The notes beneath the pieces are model-generated. The model was not told the DNA's origin. It ran no database searches and saw only the letters and a program-made list of their open reading frames with translations. Made by a program: the position numbers and the translations under genes. 64,000 nt of DNA from Polynucleobacter antarcticus (GTDB lineage Bacteria; Pseudomonadota; Gammaproteobacteria; Burkholderiales; Burkholderiaceae). Below, piece by piece: positions 30,831 through 41,519 of this stretch. The stretch spans positions 1,054,001 through 1,118,000 of the forward strand of contig NZ_CP028941.1 in the NCBI RefSeq assembly GCF_013307245.1, written 5' to 3'. How positions within the stretch are numbered: the first letter of the stretch is position 1; each line of letters opens with the position of its first letter.

Positions 30831-32168
30831 TTAATTGAGCTTGCTGAGCTCTTCAAAGCTCACTGCCTTGGCTACTACTTTAGCTTGTGCTGTGAAGTAC
30901 TTAATAACGTTATCTTCTAGTACTAAGTTTTCGATATCTTTCAGGCGACTTGGATTGCTATAGAACCAGCGAACCACTTCTTTTGGATCTTCGTAAGTTG
31001 CAGCCTGCTCATCAATCTCTGCTTTGATCTGATCAGCCGTGGCTGCTAGATTTTGTTGCTTGACCAATTCACTGAGAATTAAACCGAGACGAACACGTTT
31101 CAGAGCTTGCTCTGCAAACATTTCTACTGGAATAGGTGCATCTTTTGCATTCGGAATGCCACGCTGAATTAACTCTTGGCGAGCCCCTTCAACCAAACGC
31201 TCTTGCTCTTGTTTGACTAAAGATTTTGGTGCGTCGAAATCACATAGACTATTAAGTTTTTCCATCACCTCGCCTTTTAATAGGGCAGTGATGCGGCGTT
31301 TTGTCTCGCGATCTAAATTTTCTTTTACTTCTGCACGCATTTTGGTTACGCCGCCTTCGGTAACGCCCATCGATAAAGCAAAAGCATCATCGACTGCAGG
31401 AAGGTGAGCCCAGTTTACCGATTTAACCGTAACCGTGAACTCGGCTGTCTTACCAGCAACATCTTTGCCGTGATAGTCGGCTGGAAAACTTAATGGGAAA
31501 GTCTTGCTTTCCCCTGTTTTGAGACCTAATGTTGCAGCCTCAAATTCTGGGAGCATGCGACCTGCACCAAGAACGTATTCGAAGTTTTCCGCTTTGCCGC
31601 CAGCAAACTCCACGCCGTCTATCTTGCCAACAAAATCAATCACTACTTGATCGTCCGTTTGAGCAGCCGTATTCACACCGCCATCGCCATGATGACCCGC
31701 TTCACCACGGGGGTGATAGTGGACTTGCTGCTTACGCAACACATCTAAAGCACGATCAATTTCTGCATCAGAAATATCTGTAACGTATTGAGTGACCTCT
31801 GACTTTGTAAAATCACCAATCTTGACTTCTGGCAACACTTCAAAGAAAACATCAAACACAATTTTCTCTGCGTCTAACTCACTCTTAGGGTCTAGACGTG
31901 GTTGGCCAGCCAACAGAATCTTGTCCTTTTGGGCTTGTTCGAAAAACAAGTCGGAAGCTTTATCAAATTGAAGCTCGAAGTCCACTTGCATGCCATGCTG
32001 CTTTTCAACCATATTCTTTGGTACTTTGCCTGGACGGAATCCCGCCGCTTTCATGGTCTTGCCAAGTTTAGCTAAACGGGCTTCTCTTACCTTTGCCAAA
32101 TCGGCACGAGCGAACTCTAAGGTCACTTTGCGGTCTAACTGACCTAAATTTTCTATCTGCACAGCCAT
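30831..32168 (-). CDS. tig: Trigger factor
   Basis: Ribosome-associated chaperone with peptidyl-prolyl isomerase activity that meets nascent chains at the tunnel exit. 445 aa. The ribosome-binding signature is close to GFRPGKVPKNMVEKQHG (residues 43-59). The FKBP-type domain (VVIDFVGKIDGVEFAGGKAE) lies around 175-260, and the C-terminal helical arms follow. A short insertion HYHPRGEAGHHGDGG near 150-165 is His/Gly-rich, an oddity that could bind metal. First gene of the tig-clpP-clpX cluster. Confidence 0.97.
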   Translation of the reverse strand: MAVQIENLGQLDRKVTLEFARADLAKVREARLAKLGKTMKAAGFRPGKVPKNMVEKQHGMQVDFELQFDKASDLFFEQAQKDKILLAGQPRLDPKSELDAEKIVFDVFFEVLPEVKIGDFTKSEVTQYVTDISDAEIDRALDVLRKQQVHYHPRGEAGHHGDGGVNTAAQTDDQVVIDFVGKIDGVEFAGGKAENFEYVLGAGRMLPEFEAATLGLKTGESKTFPLSFPADYHGKDVAGKTAEFTVTVKSVNWAHLPAVDDAFALSMGVTEGGVTKMRAEVKENLDRETKRRITALLKGEVMEKLNSLCDFDAPKSLVKQEQERLVEGARQELIQRGIPNAKDAPIPVEMFAEQALKRVRLGLILSELVKQQNLAATADQIKAEIDEQAATYEDPKEVVRWFYSNPSRLKDIENLVLEDNVIKYFTAQAKVVAKAVSFEELSKLN

Positions 32169-32225
32169 TCTCGTCTCTTAGTTGAAAATCAGAATATATG
32201 AAGCCCAAGCCAAGTAGCAAACTTG

Positions 32226-32312
32226 TGGTGCGAGGAGGGGGACTCGAACCCCCACACCATTACTGGCGTCAGGACCTAAACCTGGTGCGTCTACCAATTT
32301 CGCCATCCTCGC
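32226..32312 (-). tRNA. tRNA-Leu (TAG)
   Basis: An 87-nt class II tRNA with CCA encoded and the long variable arm expected of Leu. Acceptor GCGAGGA/TCCTCGC, anticodon loop TTTAGGT giving TAG, T arm GGGGGTTCGAGTCCCCC. It lies between tig and ispF. Confidence 0.95.
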
Positions 32313-32392
32313 GAATTCCGCAAACGTTACCGAGCTTTAGCTTCACTCTAAAGAGCGTAATTCTACAATGCTTAGCGGTTTTGGAGGATCTT

Positions 32393-32896
32393 TTAGGCTC
32401 TGTAGAGCAAAGCGACTGCATGGACTGCAATCCCCTCACCCCGACCTAGATGCCCAAGGGATTCATTTGTCTTGGCTTTCAGATTCACCTGGCCAGTGGT
32501 CACCCCTAAATCAGCGGCTATATTTCCGACCATCTCAGGTAAAAAAGTGGCTAATTTGGGCTTTTGACAAATGATGGTGGCGTCGATATTCCCCACCTGA
32601 AATCCCGCTGCTTGGACTTTGCTCAAGGCAGCGCGGAGCAAAATTCGGCTATCCAAATCCTTAAATTGAGGGTCTGTATCTGGAAACAGCTGGCCAATGT
32701 CATTTAAGCCAGCAGCGCCCAGCAGCGAATCCGTTAAAGCATGGAGCAAGGCATCAGCATCAGAGTGCCCTGATAAACCCTTATCGCTAGGGATATGGAC
32801 ACCACCCAAAATCAATTTTCTATCAGATACGAGGGCATGGATATCGTAGCCCTGACCGATTCTAAAAGGGGGCATTTGAGCGGCAGTGATAGTCAT
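32393..32896 (-). CDS. ispF: 2-C-methyl-D-erythritol 2,4-cyclodiphosphate synthase
   Basis: Fifth enzyme of the non-mevalonate isoprenoid pathway; forms the cyclodiphosphate and releases CMP. 167 aa, normal. Metal-binding residues are in GQGYDIHAL and [46 protein letters not shown] is the conserved C-terminal region, including the CMP site. It follows ispD by about 40 bp on the same strand, its usual partner. Confidence 0.97.
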   Translation of the reverse strand: MTITAAQMPPFRIGQGYDIHALVSDRKLILGGVHIPSDKGLSGHSDADALLHALTDSLLGAAGLNDIGQLFPDTDPQFKDLDSRILLRAALSKVQAAGFQVGNIDATIICQKPKLATFLPEMVGNIAADLGVTTGQVNLKAKTNESLGHLGRGEGIAVHAVALLYRA

Positions 32897-32935
32897 GAAT
32901 AGAGTTTCTTTGATGGCAATGGGACTGAGAACCGC

Positions 32936-33694
32936 TTATCTGGCGGAGGATTCCAAGATGGTTTGCATTAAGACCCAATCTGCTGGATGGGTCACTTTAA
33001 AATTAGAAGTCATGCCTTCGATTAACAAAGGTTTAATTCCTGCCAACTCCATGGCGCTAGCCTCATCAGTGATATCCGCTTCAAGCCGAATGCCGGCCTC
33101 AATCGCATCATGCAGACTTTTTAATGGAAACATCTGGGGTGTTTGAGCCTGCCAAAGGTGCTCGCGCGAGATTGTCTTTTGTGCTCGGGCTAAGTTGCTG
33201 GCAACGGTTGCACCCATATCGGCCATTTTTAAGGTGTCAGCCACTGGCATTGCCAATAATCCACCCTCACCCGCTACCCTGACAACTGTAATGAGTTTTT
33301 GTATTAAAGCTGAAGAAATACCTGGTCTGGCAGCGTCATGGACTAGCACCCAATCATTTTCTGAAATTCCCGCTTTGAGCATCGCTGCCAGAGTATTTCT
33401 GACGGTTTCTTGTCGTGTAGGGCCGCCGCTAGGCAAAAAATGGATAGGCTTGTGGCCGCTGGGCAGCACACTAAAAATGGGGTGGTCAATGAAGCTGGGG
33501 CTGACGCCTACCCAAATAGAGGCTATCTCAGGGGTTTGAATAAAGGCATCCATCGCATAAGACAACATGGGCTTGCCCGCTAGCTGCTGAAATTGTTTAG
33601 GCAGATCTCCACCTAAGCGAGACCCCGTTCCTGCTGTAGGTAGCAGAGCATGGCATTTAAGCAAAGCTGACGGGGATTCAATTCCAGAGTGCAT
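32936..33694 (-). CDS. ispD: 2-C-methyl-D-erythritol 4-phosphate cytidylyltransferase
   Basis: Third enzyme of the non-mevalonate isoprenoid pathway, joining MEP to CTP. I take the ATG at 33694 (MHSGIESPSALLKCHAL), giving 252 aa. The longer frame from 33730 would overlap the divergent mfd start. The nucleotide loop LLPTAGTGSRLGGDLPKQF is present, as are VLVHDAARPGI and TDEASAME. The chain is about 20 residues longer than E. coli IspD, mostly before the loop. It pairs with ispF. Confidence 0.95.
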   Translation of the reverse strand: MHSGIESPSALLKCHALLPTAGTGSRLGGDLPKQFQQLAGKPMLSYAMDAFIQTPEIASIWVGVSPSFIDHPIFSVLPSGHKPIHFLPSGGPTRQETVRNTLAAMLKAGISENDWVLVHDAARPGISSALIQKLITVVRVAGEGGLLAMPVADTLKMADMGATVASNLARAQKTISREHLWQAQTPQMFPLKSLHDAIEAGIRLEADITDEASAMELAGIKPLLIEGMTSNFKVTHPADWVLMQTILESSAR

Positions 33695-33717
33695 ACCTGA
33701 TTCTATAATGAGCGTAG

Positions 33718-36700
33718 ATGTCAGATGCATTAATACGAGTACCTACTGCTTTGTCCCCCATTCCCGCTCCGCGGGCTGGGCAGCGCTTTACCTTCTCAGG
33801 GCTAGTGGGATCTGCTGATTCTGCATTAATTGCCCAATCGGCTCTTCGTTACCGTAGTGAATTTTCCGTCATGGTCATTTTTTGCGCCCAAGCCCAAGAA
33901 GCCCAACGCCTGCTAGAGGAAATACCTGCATTTGCACCGCAACTCAAGGTGCGCCTTCTTCCTGATTGGGAAATCTTGCCGTATGACCATTTTTCTCCCC
34001 ACCAGGATTTGGTCTCAGAACGCTTAGCTACCCTCTATGAATTACTCAATGGCAGTTGTGACCTAGTTTTAGTGCCCGTCACCACGGCTTTACAAAAACT
34101 GGGGCCACCCAACTTCTTGTCTGGGCACACCTTCTTTTTTAGGCAAGGCGACCGTCTCAATGAAGCCGCCCTGAAGCTACAGCTCCAGCAAGCAGGCTAT
34201 GACCCAGTAAGCGCAGTCATGCGTCCCGGTGAATACAGTATTCGCGGAGGGTTAATCGACCTCTTCCCGATGGGCTCTAATCTGCCGTATCGCCTCGATC
34301 TCTTTGGTGATGAAATCGAGCAAATCAGAGCGTTTGATCCCGATACCCAACGTAGCCTTTATCCGGTTAAAGAAATACGCCTGCTACCGGGTCATGAGTT
34401 TCCATTTGATGATGCTTCGCGTACCGCATTTCGTGGACGCTGGCGCGAGGTATTTGAGGGCGATCCTACGCGGTGCTCCATTTACAAAGATGCCAATCTC
34501 GGAATTCCGAGTGCGGGTATTGAATCCTACTTACCCCTCTTTTTTGAAGATTCATCGAGCGTATTTGATTATTTCCCCCGCTCTGGCGATCCCGTATGGA
34601 TTGTTAGTATTGGGGATGTAGAGCAATCCATCAAAGGCTTTTGGAAAGATACACTCTCTCGTTATGAATTCCTAAAGCATGATCTCGATAGACCCATCCT
34701 TCCCCCTAGTGAGTTATTTCTGGATGTAGATCAGTTTTTCTCTGCAGCGAAACCCAATGCGCGCTTAGTACTGAATAAGGACACCCAAGAAGCGCCGCAA
34801 TTTTTAGCAGTCCCTGATCTGGCTGTCCATCGTCGCGATGCCGATCCCATCAATCGATTACGCGCACTAGTCTCCCAAGAAAAAACACGCGTTCTGATTT
34901 GCAGTGATAGTGCAGGTCGTAAAGAATCTATTCGCCAATTATTTGAAGAAAGTAATGGAGTTGTAGGATCAAATGGAAAACCACTTTATCCATTAAAGCC
35001 TGAAGGGTTTGATGGTATTGCTGACTTTGTAAAGAGTGATGCCTTGTTTGGTCTTGTTACTGCCTCCTTATTTAATGGCTTTACTTGGCCCGCCGAAAAT
35101 CTGATCGTATTAACTGAAGCAGAACTCTTTACTACCACTGCAAGGCAGCGACATAAAGGTAAGGGTAAAGAGAGTGAGAGTGCCGATCCTGATATGTTGT
35201 TTAAGGATCTGTCTGAACTCAATATTGGGGACCCCGTTGTTCATTCAGATCATGGAATCGGGCGCTATCAAGGCTTAGTACTATTAAATTTAGCCCCGCC
35301 CAAAGAGGCGCCCATCTTTGAAGAGTTTTTGCATTTGGTCTATGCCAAAGAAGCTACTCTGTATGTACCAGTTCAGCAATTACAAATGGTGACACGCTAT
35401 GCTGGCTCTGACCCTGACTCTGCGCCATTGCATCAACTTGGTTCAGGCCAATGGGACAAAGCGAAGCGCAAGGCAGCACAACAAATTCGCGATACAGCTG
35501 CTGAACTCCTCAGCCTATACGCAGCGAGAGCCATTCGTAAAGGCCATGCTTTTGAATTTTCTGCCCATGACTATGCTGCTTTTGCCGAGAGCTTTGGTTT
35601 TGAAGAAACGCCAGACCAAGCCAATGCAATTGCCGCTGTAATTGGAGATATGACAAGCGGCACCCCAATGGATCGACTAGTGTGTGGCGATGTAGGCTTT
35701 GGTAAAACTGAAGTGGCATTACGAGCGAGCTTTGTTGCAGTCATGGGTGGCAAACAAGTTGCTATTTTGGCACCGACAACCTTGCTTGCAGAACAACACG
35801 TCTCGACTTGGAAAGATCGCTTTGCTGATTGGCCAGTGCGTATCGTTGAGCTCTCACGTTTTAGAACCACTAAAGAAATTAACGTTGCCTTAGAGGCCAT
35901 CGCCAAAGGTGAGGCTGACATCATTATTGGCACCCATAAGTTGCTGTCTAAAGAAACGCAGTTTGCAAATCTCGGTTTGGTCATTGTTGATGAAGAACAT
36001 CGTTTTGGGGTGCGTCAGAAAGACGCCCTCAAAGCGCTGCGTGCTGAAGTCGATATTCTGACCTTAACAGCCACTCCTATTCCTAGAACCCTAGGTATGG
36101 CGATGGAAGGTCTACGCGAGTTTTCTGTAATTGCTACAGCCCCACAAAAACGACTCGCTATTAAAACCTTTGTGCGGCGCGAAGGTGATGGCATTATTCG
36201 GGAGGCAGTGCTTCGAGAAATTAAACGTGGTGGCCAAGTCTATTTTTTACATAATGAAGTAGAAACTATTCAGAACCGTAAACACGCTTTACAAGAGTTA
36301 ATTCCTGAGGCCAGTATTAGCGTTGCTCACGGACAAATGCATGAACGTGAACTGGAATCTGTCATGCGAGAATTCGTGACCCAACGAACCAATATTCTCT
36401 TATGCACCACGATTATTGAAACTGGTATTGACGTGCCTACAGCCAATACCATCATCATGCACAGAGCGGATAAGTTTGGTTTAGCCCAGCTCCATCAGTT
36501 ACGCGGTCGGGTTGGTCGCTCACACCATCAAGCCTATGCTTATCTCTTGGTGCCCGACCCTGAAGCGCTAAGCAAACAAGCGCAGCTGCGTTTAAATGCA
36601 ATTCAAGCAATGGAAGAGTTGGGCTCAGGCTTCTATCTAGCCATGCATGATTTAGAAATTCGAGGGGCAGGCGAGGTACTTGGCGATAAACAATCGGGTG

Positions 36701-37278
36701 AGATTCATGAAATTGGCTACCAGTTGTATACCGAGATGCTCAATCGTGCCGTTAAATCGTTACGTAGTGGTAAAGAGCCTGATCTGTTAGCACCATTACA
36801 GGCGACCACGGATGTCAACTTGGGTGTGCCTGCCCTGCTGCCCAGTGACTATTGCCCTGACGTACATGAGCGCCTCTCACTCTATAAACGCTTTGCGGGT
36901 ACGAACGACTTCTCAGAGCTGATGGGTTTACGAGAAGAGCTGGTAGATCGGTTTGGAGATTTACCAGATCAGGCTAAATCTTTTTATGAAACCCATCGCC
37001 TACGCTTAGAAATGGCTGGCTTTGGTATTAAGAAAATTGATGCGATACCGACTTCGATCCAGATTCAATTCATCCCCAATCCACCAATTGATCCGATGAA
37101 GATTATCCAACTCATTCAGTCTTCTAAATACATACAACTAAACGGTCAGGATAAGCTAAAGGTTCTCCCTCCAAAAGAGAAGGATTTCGAGAGATTAGAG
37201 CAACGGCTTGACTACATCCGCAAGATTCTTCGTAGTCTGAATGAATCCGCTATGCTGACTACTGCACAAGTCAACTAA
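33718..37278 (+). CDS. mfd: Transcription-repair coupling factor
   Basis: ATP-driven translocase that removes stalled RNA polymerase at DNA damage and recruits UvrA. 1186 aa, normal. The order is a UvrB-like N-terminal region, the RNA polymerase interaction domain (GDPVVHSDHGIGRYQGL, about 490-560), then the RecG-like helicase with Walker A GDVGFGKTE, DEEH box IVDEEHRFGV, TATPIPRTL and the QLRGRVGRS motif VI, and the C-terminal TRCF domain. It is divergent from ispD and 13 bp before serB, so the two are probably one transcript. Confidence 0.98.
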   Translation: MSDALIRVPTALSPIPAPRAGQRFTFSGLVGSADSALIAQSALRYRSEFSVMVIFCAQAQEAQRLLEEIPAFAPQLKVRLLPDWEILPYDHFSPHQDLVSERLATLYELLNGSCDLVLVPVTTALQKLGPPNFLSGHTFFFRQGDRLNEAALKLQLQQAGYDPVSAVMRPGEYSIRGGLIDLFPMGSNLPYRLDLFGDEIEQIRAFDPDTQRSLYPVKEIRLLPGHEFPFDDASRTAFRGRWREVFEGDPTRCSIYKDANLGIPSAGIESYLPLFFEDSSSVFDYFPRSGDPVWIVSIGDVEQSIKGFWKDTLSRYEFLKHDLDRPILPPSELFLDVDQFFSAAKPNARLVLNKDTQEAPQFLAVPDLAVHRRDADPINRLRALVSQEKTRVLICSDSAGRKESIRQLFEESNGVVGSNGKPLYPLKPEGFDGIADFVKSDALFGLVTASLFNGFTWPAENLIVLTEAELFTTTARQRHKGKGKESESADPDMLFKDLSELNIGDPVVHSDHGIGRYQGLVLLNLAPPKEAPIFEEFLHLVYAKEATLYVPVQQLQMVTRYAGSDPDSAPLHQLGSGQWDKAKRKAAQQIRDTAAELLSLYAARAIRKGHAFEFSAHDYAAFAESFGFEETPDQANAIAAVIGDMTSGTPMDRLVCGDVGFGKTEVALRASFVAVMGGKQVAILAPTTLLAEQHVSTWKDRFADWPVRIVELSRFRTTKEINVALEAIAKGEADIIIGTHKLLSKETQFANLGLVIVDEEHRFGVRQKDALKALRAEVDILTLTATPIPRTLGMAMEGLREFSVIATAPQKRLAIKTFVRREGDGIIREAVLREIKRGGQVYFLHNEVETIQNRKHALQELIPEASISVAHGQMHERELESVMREFVTQRTNILLCTTIIETGIDVPTANTIIMHRADKFGLAQLHQLRGRVGRSHHQAYAYLLVPDPEALSKQAQLRLNAIQAMEELGSGFYLAMHDLEIRGAGEVLGDKQSGEIHEIGYQLYTEMLNRAVKSLRSGKEPDLLAPLQATTDVNLGVPALLPSDYCPDVHERLSLYKRFAGTNDFSELMGLREELVDRFGDLPDQAKSFYETHRLRLEMAGFGIKKIDAIPTSIQIQFIPNPPIDPMKIIQLIQSSKYIQLNGQDKLKVLPPKEKDFERLEQRLDYIRKILRSLNESAMLTTAQVN

Positions 37279-37291
37279 AGATCAGTCGCTG

Positions 37292-38182
37292 ATGTCTAAA
37301 CCCCTTACCTTAGTAGCTCTATCGAATAAGCCTATTTCCTCTGCACTAGGTGAGGCGCTGGCTCAGCATACATCCGTTTTAGGTATAAAAATCTCCCCAA
37401 GTAGTAGCGCCTCTAGGCATCCACGCTATTTCTCGAGTCGATGGACTGCTTCTGCTCTCTTGATGCCAGAAGCGCGAGTTGCGATGCGTGATATTGCCGC
37501 TAGCCATGATGTAGATCTTGCTTTTCTCTCAGCAAAGTTCAAACCCCAAGATGTCAAAGTCTTGGCGATGGATATGGACTCTACTTTAATTAATATTGAG
37601 TGTATTGATGAGATCGCAGACTTTGTTGGCAAAAAGGCAGATGTTTCTGCCATCACAGAAGCTACGATGCGCGGTGAAATAAAGGACTTTAAAGAAAGTT
37701 TGCGCAGACGGGTAGCCCTACTAGCTGGTATATCGGCCAATGTACTTGAGTCGGTATACCGTGAGCGCTTACGACCAAATCCCGGTGCTGTCGAGCTGCT
37801 AAAAAGCGCGAATCAATTAGGTCTTCACACTTTATTGGTATCTGGAGGATTTACCTTCTTCACAAACAGGCTTCAACAAGAATTAGGCTTTAAACAAACC
37901 CAAGCCAATACTTTAGAAATTCTGGATGGCAAACTCACCGGCAATATTATTGGTGAGATCGTCGATGGCGCTGCAAAAGCCACTTATTTAGATGACGCCT
38001 GCAAGTTGATGCAGTGTCAAAAAATCAACGCTATCACAATGGGCGATGGCTCTAATGATCTGCCCATGATGCAGGGCTCTGGTATCAGCATTGCCTATCG
38101 AGCCAAGCCTATCGTTAAAGAAAAAGCCGACGCGGCTTTTGACCGAGTCGGCTTGGATGCTGCTTTACTCCTGATTTCCTAG
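37292..38182 (+). CDS. serB: Phosphoserine phosphatase
   Basis: HAD-family enzyme for the last step of serine synthesis. 296 aa. The nucleophile motif DMDST is at 94-98 (Asp94 first), TLLVSGGFTFF is the Ser/Thr motif II, and TMGDGSNDLPMM holds the final metal Asp residues. The N-terminal 85 residues would be the ACT-like region of the long SerB type, less conserved here. It follows mfd closely and converges with the thiolase gene. Confidence 0.95.
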   Translation: MSKPLTLVALSNKPISSALGEALAQHTSVLGIKISPSSSASRHPRYFSSRWTASALLMPEARVAMRDIAASHDVDLAFLSAKFKPQDVKVLAMDMDSTLINIECIDEIADFVGKKADVSAITEATMRGEIKDFKESLRRRVALLAGISANVLESVYRERLRPNPGAVELLKSANQLGLHTLLVSGGFTFFTNRLQQELGFKQTQANTLEILDGKLTGNIIGEIVDGAAKATYLDDACKLMQCQKINAITMGDGSNDLPMMQGSGISIAYRAKPIVKEKADAAFDRVGLDAALLLIS

Positions 38183-38218
38183 TCAAAAAATACTAGGAAC
38201 CAAGCGCTTAACTAAATA

Positions 38219-39403
38219 CTAGAGACGCTCAAAAATAGTCGCAATTCCTTGGCCACCACCAATACACATTGTGACTAAAGCATACTTACCTTGAACGCGA
38301 TGCAATTCATGAATGGCTTTAGTAGCAATCGCCGCACCAGAGCAACCAATCGGATGACCTAAAGCAATAGCACCGCCATTCACGTTCGTCTTGGCAGGAT
38401 CCAAACCTAAACCTTTTGTAACTGCCAAGGCTTGCGCCGCAAATGCTTCGTTAGATTCAATCACATCTATTTGGTCTAATTTCAGGCCAGCACGCTCTAA
38501 TGCAATTTTGGTTGCAGGAATAGGGCCTTCACCCATGATGTGATTCGGCACACCGGCAATCGCGTAAGACACTAAACGTGCTAGCGGCTTATGGCCTGCC
38601 TTCTTGGCGGTTTCAGCATCTGCCAATACAAAGAAAGCGGCACCATCATTAATGCCGGAAGCATTACCTGCGGTCACACTACCACCCTCTTTTTTGAAGA
38701 CAGCTTTCATCTTTCCCAGTGTTTCCATGGTGGTATCAGGCTTGCAATGTTCATCTGTATCAAATACAACATCACCCTTACGAGACTTAATCGTAATCGG
38801 GACAATCTGTGATTTAAAACGCCCCTCTTTAATGGCGTGCGCAGCACGACGATGCGATTCAACCGCTAAGGCGTCTTGCTCTTCGCGTGTGAAATTCCAT
38901 TTCTCTACTAAGTTCTCGGCTGTGACACCCATATGACCAACACCAAAGGGGTCAGTCAAAACAGAAACCATCAAGTCAAGCATTTTGGTATCACCCATAC
39001 GTGCGCCACTGCGCATTGCGGGTGAACCATACATACCGCGAGACATGACTTCAACACCTCCACCAATACCGTAGTCACAATCACCCAACATAATGGCTTG
39101 CGCAGTTGTCACAATCGCTTGTAAGCCTGAGCTGCATAAACGATTCAATCCCATCGCTACTGACTCCATTGGCAAACCTGCCTGAATCGAGGCAACGCGT
39201 GCAACATAGGCGTAACGGTTATCAGTAGGAATGGTATTCCCAACAGTCACATAATTAATCAGCGCGGCATCTACACCAGAGCGGGCAATTGCTTCTTTCA
39301 TGACCATGCCGCCGAGCTCACATGGCTCAAGGCTACTCAATGAGCCACCAAAACCACCAATTGCGGAACGTACAGCACTTAATACGACAACTTCTCGACT
39401 CAT
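38219..39403 (-). CDS. Acetyl-CoA acetyltransferase (beta-ketothiolase)
   Basis: Thiolase of 394 aa, cytoplasmic. It condenses two acetyl-CoA to acetoacetyl-CoA, or runs in reverse for fatty-acid breakdown. The active-site Cys is in NRLCSSGLQAI, the His in GHPIGCSGA, and the second Cys in CIGGGQGIA. GGGAG-like AAGGGAG precedes the start. It sits downstream of phaC-phaB-phaR and rimO on the same strand, so PhaA for polyhydroxybutyrate synthesis is the likely role. Sequence alone does not separate PhaA from other thiolases. Confidence 0.9.
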   Translation of the reverse strand: MSREVVVLSAVRSAIGGFGGSLSSLEPCELGGMVMKEAIARSGVDAALINYVTVGNTIPTDNRYAYVARVASIQAGLPMESVAMGLNRLCSSGLQAIVTTAQAIMLGDCDYGIGGGVEVMSRGMYGSPAMRSGARMGDTKMLDLMVSVLTDPFGVGHMGVTAENLVEKWNFTREEQDALAVESHRRAAHAIKEGRFKSQIVPITIKSRKGDVVFDTDEHCKPDTTMETLGKMKAVFKKEGGSVTAGNASGINDGAAFFVLADAETAKKAGHKPLARLVSYAIAGVPNHIMGEGPIPATKIALERAGLKLDQIDVIESNEAFAAQALAVTKGLGLDPAKTNVNGGAIALGHPIGCSGAAIATKAIHELHRVQGKYALVTMCIGGGQGIATIFERL

Positions 39404-39484
39404 ATCAACTCCCTTAGCAAAGCCTGGTCGGCTTAATTAAATTACCCTAACTGCAGGTCTCAACCTCTATTTTTATTACAATAA

Positions 39485-40843
39485 TCATGTCTCGGCTATT
39501 AGGTCATGCCCTTGTGCGCTGATAACTGTTACCTTAATCATATCCCCAACCCGAAAGCGCTTAGAAGGCTTACTTGCCGGTAAAACACGGACTAGGCCAT
39601 CTATTTCAGGGGCATCACCTACGCTACGCCCAATTCCACCAGATTCATCTACTCGATCAATGAGGACGCCAATCCGTTTGCCAACCTTTTTACTGAGTCG
39701 TTTGATCGATATTTCCTCAGCCTTTGCCATAAAACGGGCTCGCCGCTCCTCACGAATCACTTCAGGTACGGGACTATCTAATAAATTCGCCGTAGCACCC
39801 GCCACAGGGGAATAGGCAAAACAGCCTGCGCGGTCAATTTGTGCCTCATCTAAAAAATCCAATAAATATTGAAACTCCGCCTCAGTCTCGCCTGGGAAGC
39901 CAGCAATAAACGTACTGCGAATTACCAAGTCAGGACAAGCAGCGCGCCAGGCCTGAATACGCTCCATATTTCTCTCACCACTTGCAGGACGCTTCATACG
40001 TTTAAGAACATCTGGATGAGCGTGCTGCAAAGGAATATCTAAATACGGCAAAACACCATAACCATGATCCGCAAACTCAGCCATCAAAGGTAAGATGTCA
40101 TCGACGTGAGGATAAGGGTAAACGTAATGCAAACGAACCCAAGCTTGATGTTCTCTAGCGATCTGGTTCAGTGCATTAACTAAATCAAACATGCGAGTTT
40201 TGACGGGCTTACCATCCCAAAAACCGGTGCGGTATTGAATATCAACCCCATAGGCACTTGTATCTTGAGATACCACTAACAACTCTTTTACGCCTGATTC
40301 AAATAACTTGGTAGCCTCTAGCAACACTTCACCAATAGGTCGAGAAACTAAATCACCCCGCATGCTCGGAATGATGCAGAAGGTGCAACGGTGATTGCAA
40401 CCTTCAGAGATTTTCAAATAAGCGTAGTGCCTAGGTGTGAGCTTGATACCTATGGGCGGCAATAAATCCGTAAAGGGATCATGCGGCTTAGGCAAATGGA
40501 CATGAATTGCCTGCATCACTTCAGCAGTGGCGTGTGGGCCTGTAACAGCAAGGACTTTGGGGTGAATACTTTTAATCAGATCACTGCCATCTGTATTCTT
40601 ACGGGCGCCTAAACAACCTGTCACGATGACTTTACCGTTTTCAGATAAAGCATCACCGATAGCAGCAAGACTTTCCTCCACGGCAGAATCAATAAAGCCG
40701 CAAGTATTCACAACCACCAGATCGGCACCTGCATAATCTTTGGAAGTCTCATAACCTTCAGCACTTAATTGCGTCAGGATGAGCTCAGAATCTACCAATG
40801 CCTTGGGGCATCCCAAGGAAACAAAACCAACTTTACCAGCCAC
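39485..40843 (-). CDS. rimO: Ribosomal protein S12 methylthiotransferase
   Basis: Radical SAM enzyme that methylthiolates an Asp of ribosomal protein S12. 452 aa. The N-terminal cluster-binding domain ([15 protein letters not shown]) is followed by the radical SAM triad [12 protein letters not shown]-type substrate motifs ([15 protein letters not shown]) and a C-terminal TRAM domain. The start is GTG at 40843, three bases after the phaR stop, and translation is probably coupled to phaR. The rimO position inside the PHA cluster looks incidental to storage metabolism. Confidence 0.97.
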   Translation of the reverse strand: MAGKVGFVSLGCPKALVDSELILTQLSAEGYETSKDYAGADLVVVNTCGFIDSAVEESLAAIGDALSENGKVIVTGCLGARKNTDGSDLIKSIHPKVLAVTGPHATAEVMQAIHVHLPKPHDPFTDLLPPIGIKLTPRHYAYLKISEGCNHRCTFCIIPSMRGDLVSRPIGEVLLEATKLFESGVKELLVVSQDTSAYGVDIQYRTGFWDGKPVKTRMFDLVNALNQIAREHQAWVRLHYVYPYPHVDDILPLMAEFADHGYGVLPYLDIPLQHAHPDVLKRMKRPASGERNMERIQAWRAACPDLVIRSTFIAGFPGETEAEFQYLLDFLDEAQIDRAGCFAYSPVAGATANLLDSPVPEVIREERRARFMAKAEEISIKRLSKKVGKRIGVLIDRVDESGGIGRSVGDAPEIDGLVRVLPASKPSKRFRVGDMIKVTVISAQGHDLIAET

Positions 40844-40845
40844 AA

Positions 40846-41406
40846 TTATTCTTTTTCTGTCGTATCGGGTTTAGGTTTAAAAGGAAAGCCTGTAAAAATC
40901 GTAGGTGAGTTTTGCATTTGTTCTTGCATCTTCACAAACAAATCTTTGCTTTGTTCCATATAACTACCCATGAGGCCTTGCATCATTGGATTTTGTAGGT
41001 TGAGCATTTTTGACCAAGCCTCGGGTGTACTACCTACACCCATTCCCTGTGTTTGATCGCCTAGCTTACTATGAATATCCACAAAAGATTGCATGGTCTT
41101 TTCTAAATAATTGCCCATGAGACCCTGCATCGAATTACCGTAGAAACGGATAATTTGTGAAAGCATTTGGGTTGAAAATACAGGCGCACCACCCGCTTCT
41201 TCTTCCAAAATAATTTGCAGCAAAATATTACGTGTTAAGTCTTCTTCCGTCTTGGCATCAATAACACTAAATACATCCCCAGCCATCACCAAGGTTTTAA
41301 TATCGGCCAAGGTGACATAGGCGCTAGTTTGCGTGTCATATAAGCGACGATTGGGATATTTCTTAATTAAGCGGCTGTCACTGGATTTCTTTGCGCGTGT
41401 GGCCAT
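40846..41406 (-). CDS. phaR: Polyhydroxyalkanoate synthesis repressor PhaR
   Basis: Transcription regulator that binds DNA and PHA granules and represses phasin genes. The start at 41406 ([10 protein letters not shown]) is preferred, with GGAAG five bases upstream, giving 186 aa. The N-terminal DNA-binding motif [25 protein letters not shown] is the family hallmark. The PHB accumulation regulatory domain follows ([23 protein letters not shown]). The C-terminus is short and polar. It follows phaB on the same strand. Confidence 0.96.
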   Translation of the reverse strand: MATRAKKSSDSRLIKKYPNRRLYDTQTSAYVTLADIKTLVMAGDVFSVIDAKTEEDLTRNILLQIILEEEAGGAPVFSTQMLSQIIRFYGNSMQGLMGNYLEKTMQSFVDIHSKLGDQTQGMGVGSTPEAWSKMLNLQNPMMQGLMGSYMEQSKDLFVKMQEQMQNSPTIFTGFPFKPKPDTTEKE

Positions 41407-41519
41407 TTGGCTTCCTAACATGTGGTATTGCAATGCAACATCGGCATAGTGTATCTCTAGTTTGACCTAAAGGTAAATATGCCGATGTTGTTGAGGCTAG
41501 AACTGCTTTCTAAATCGCT

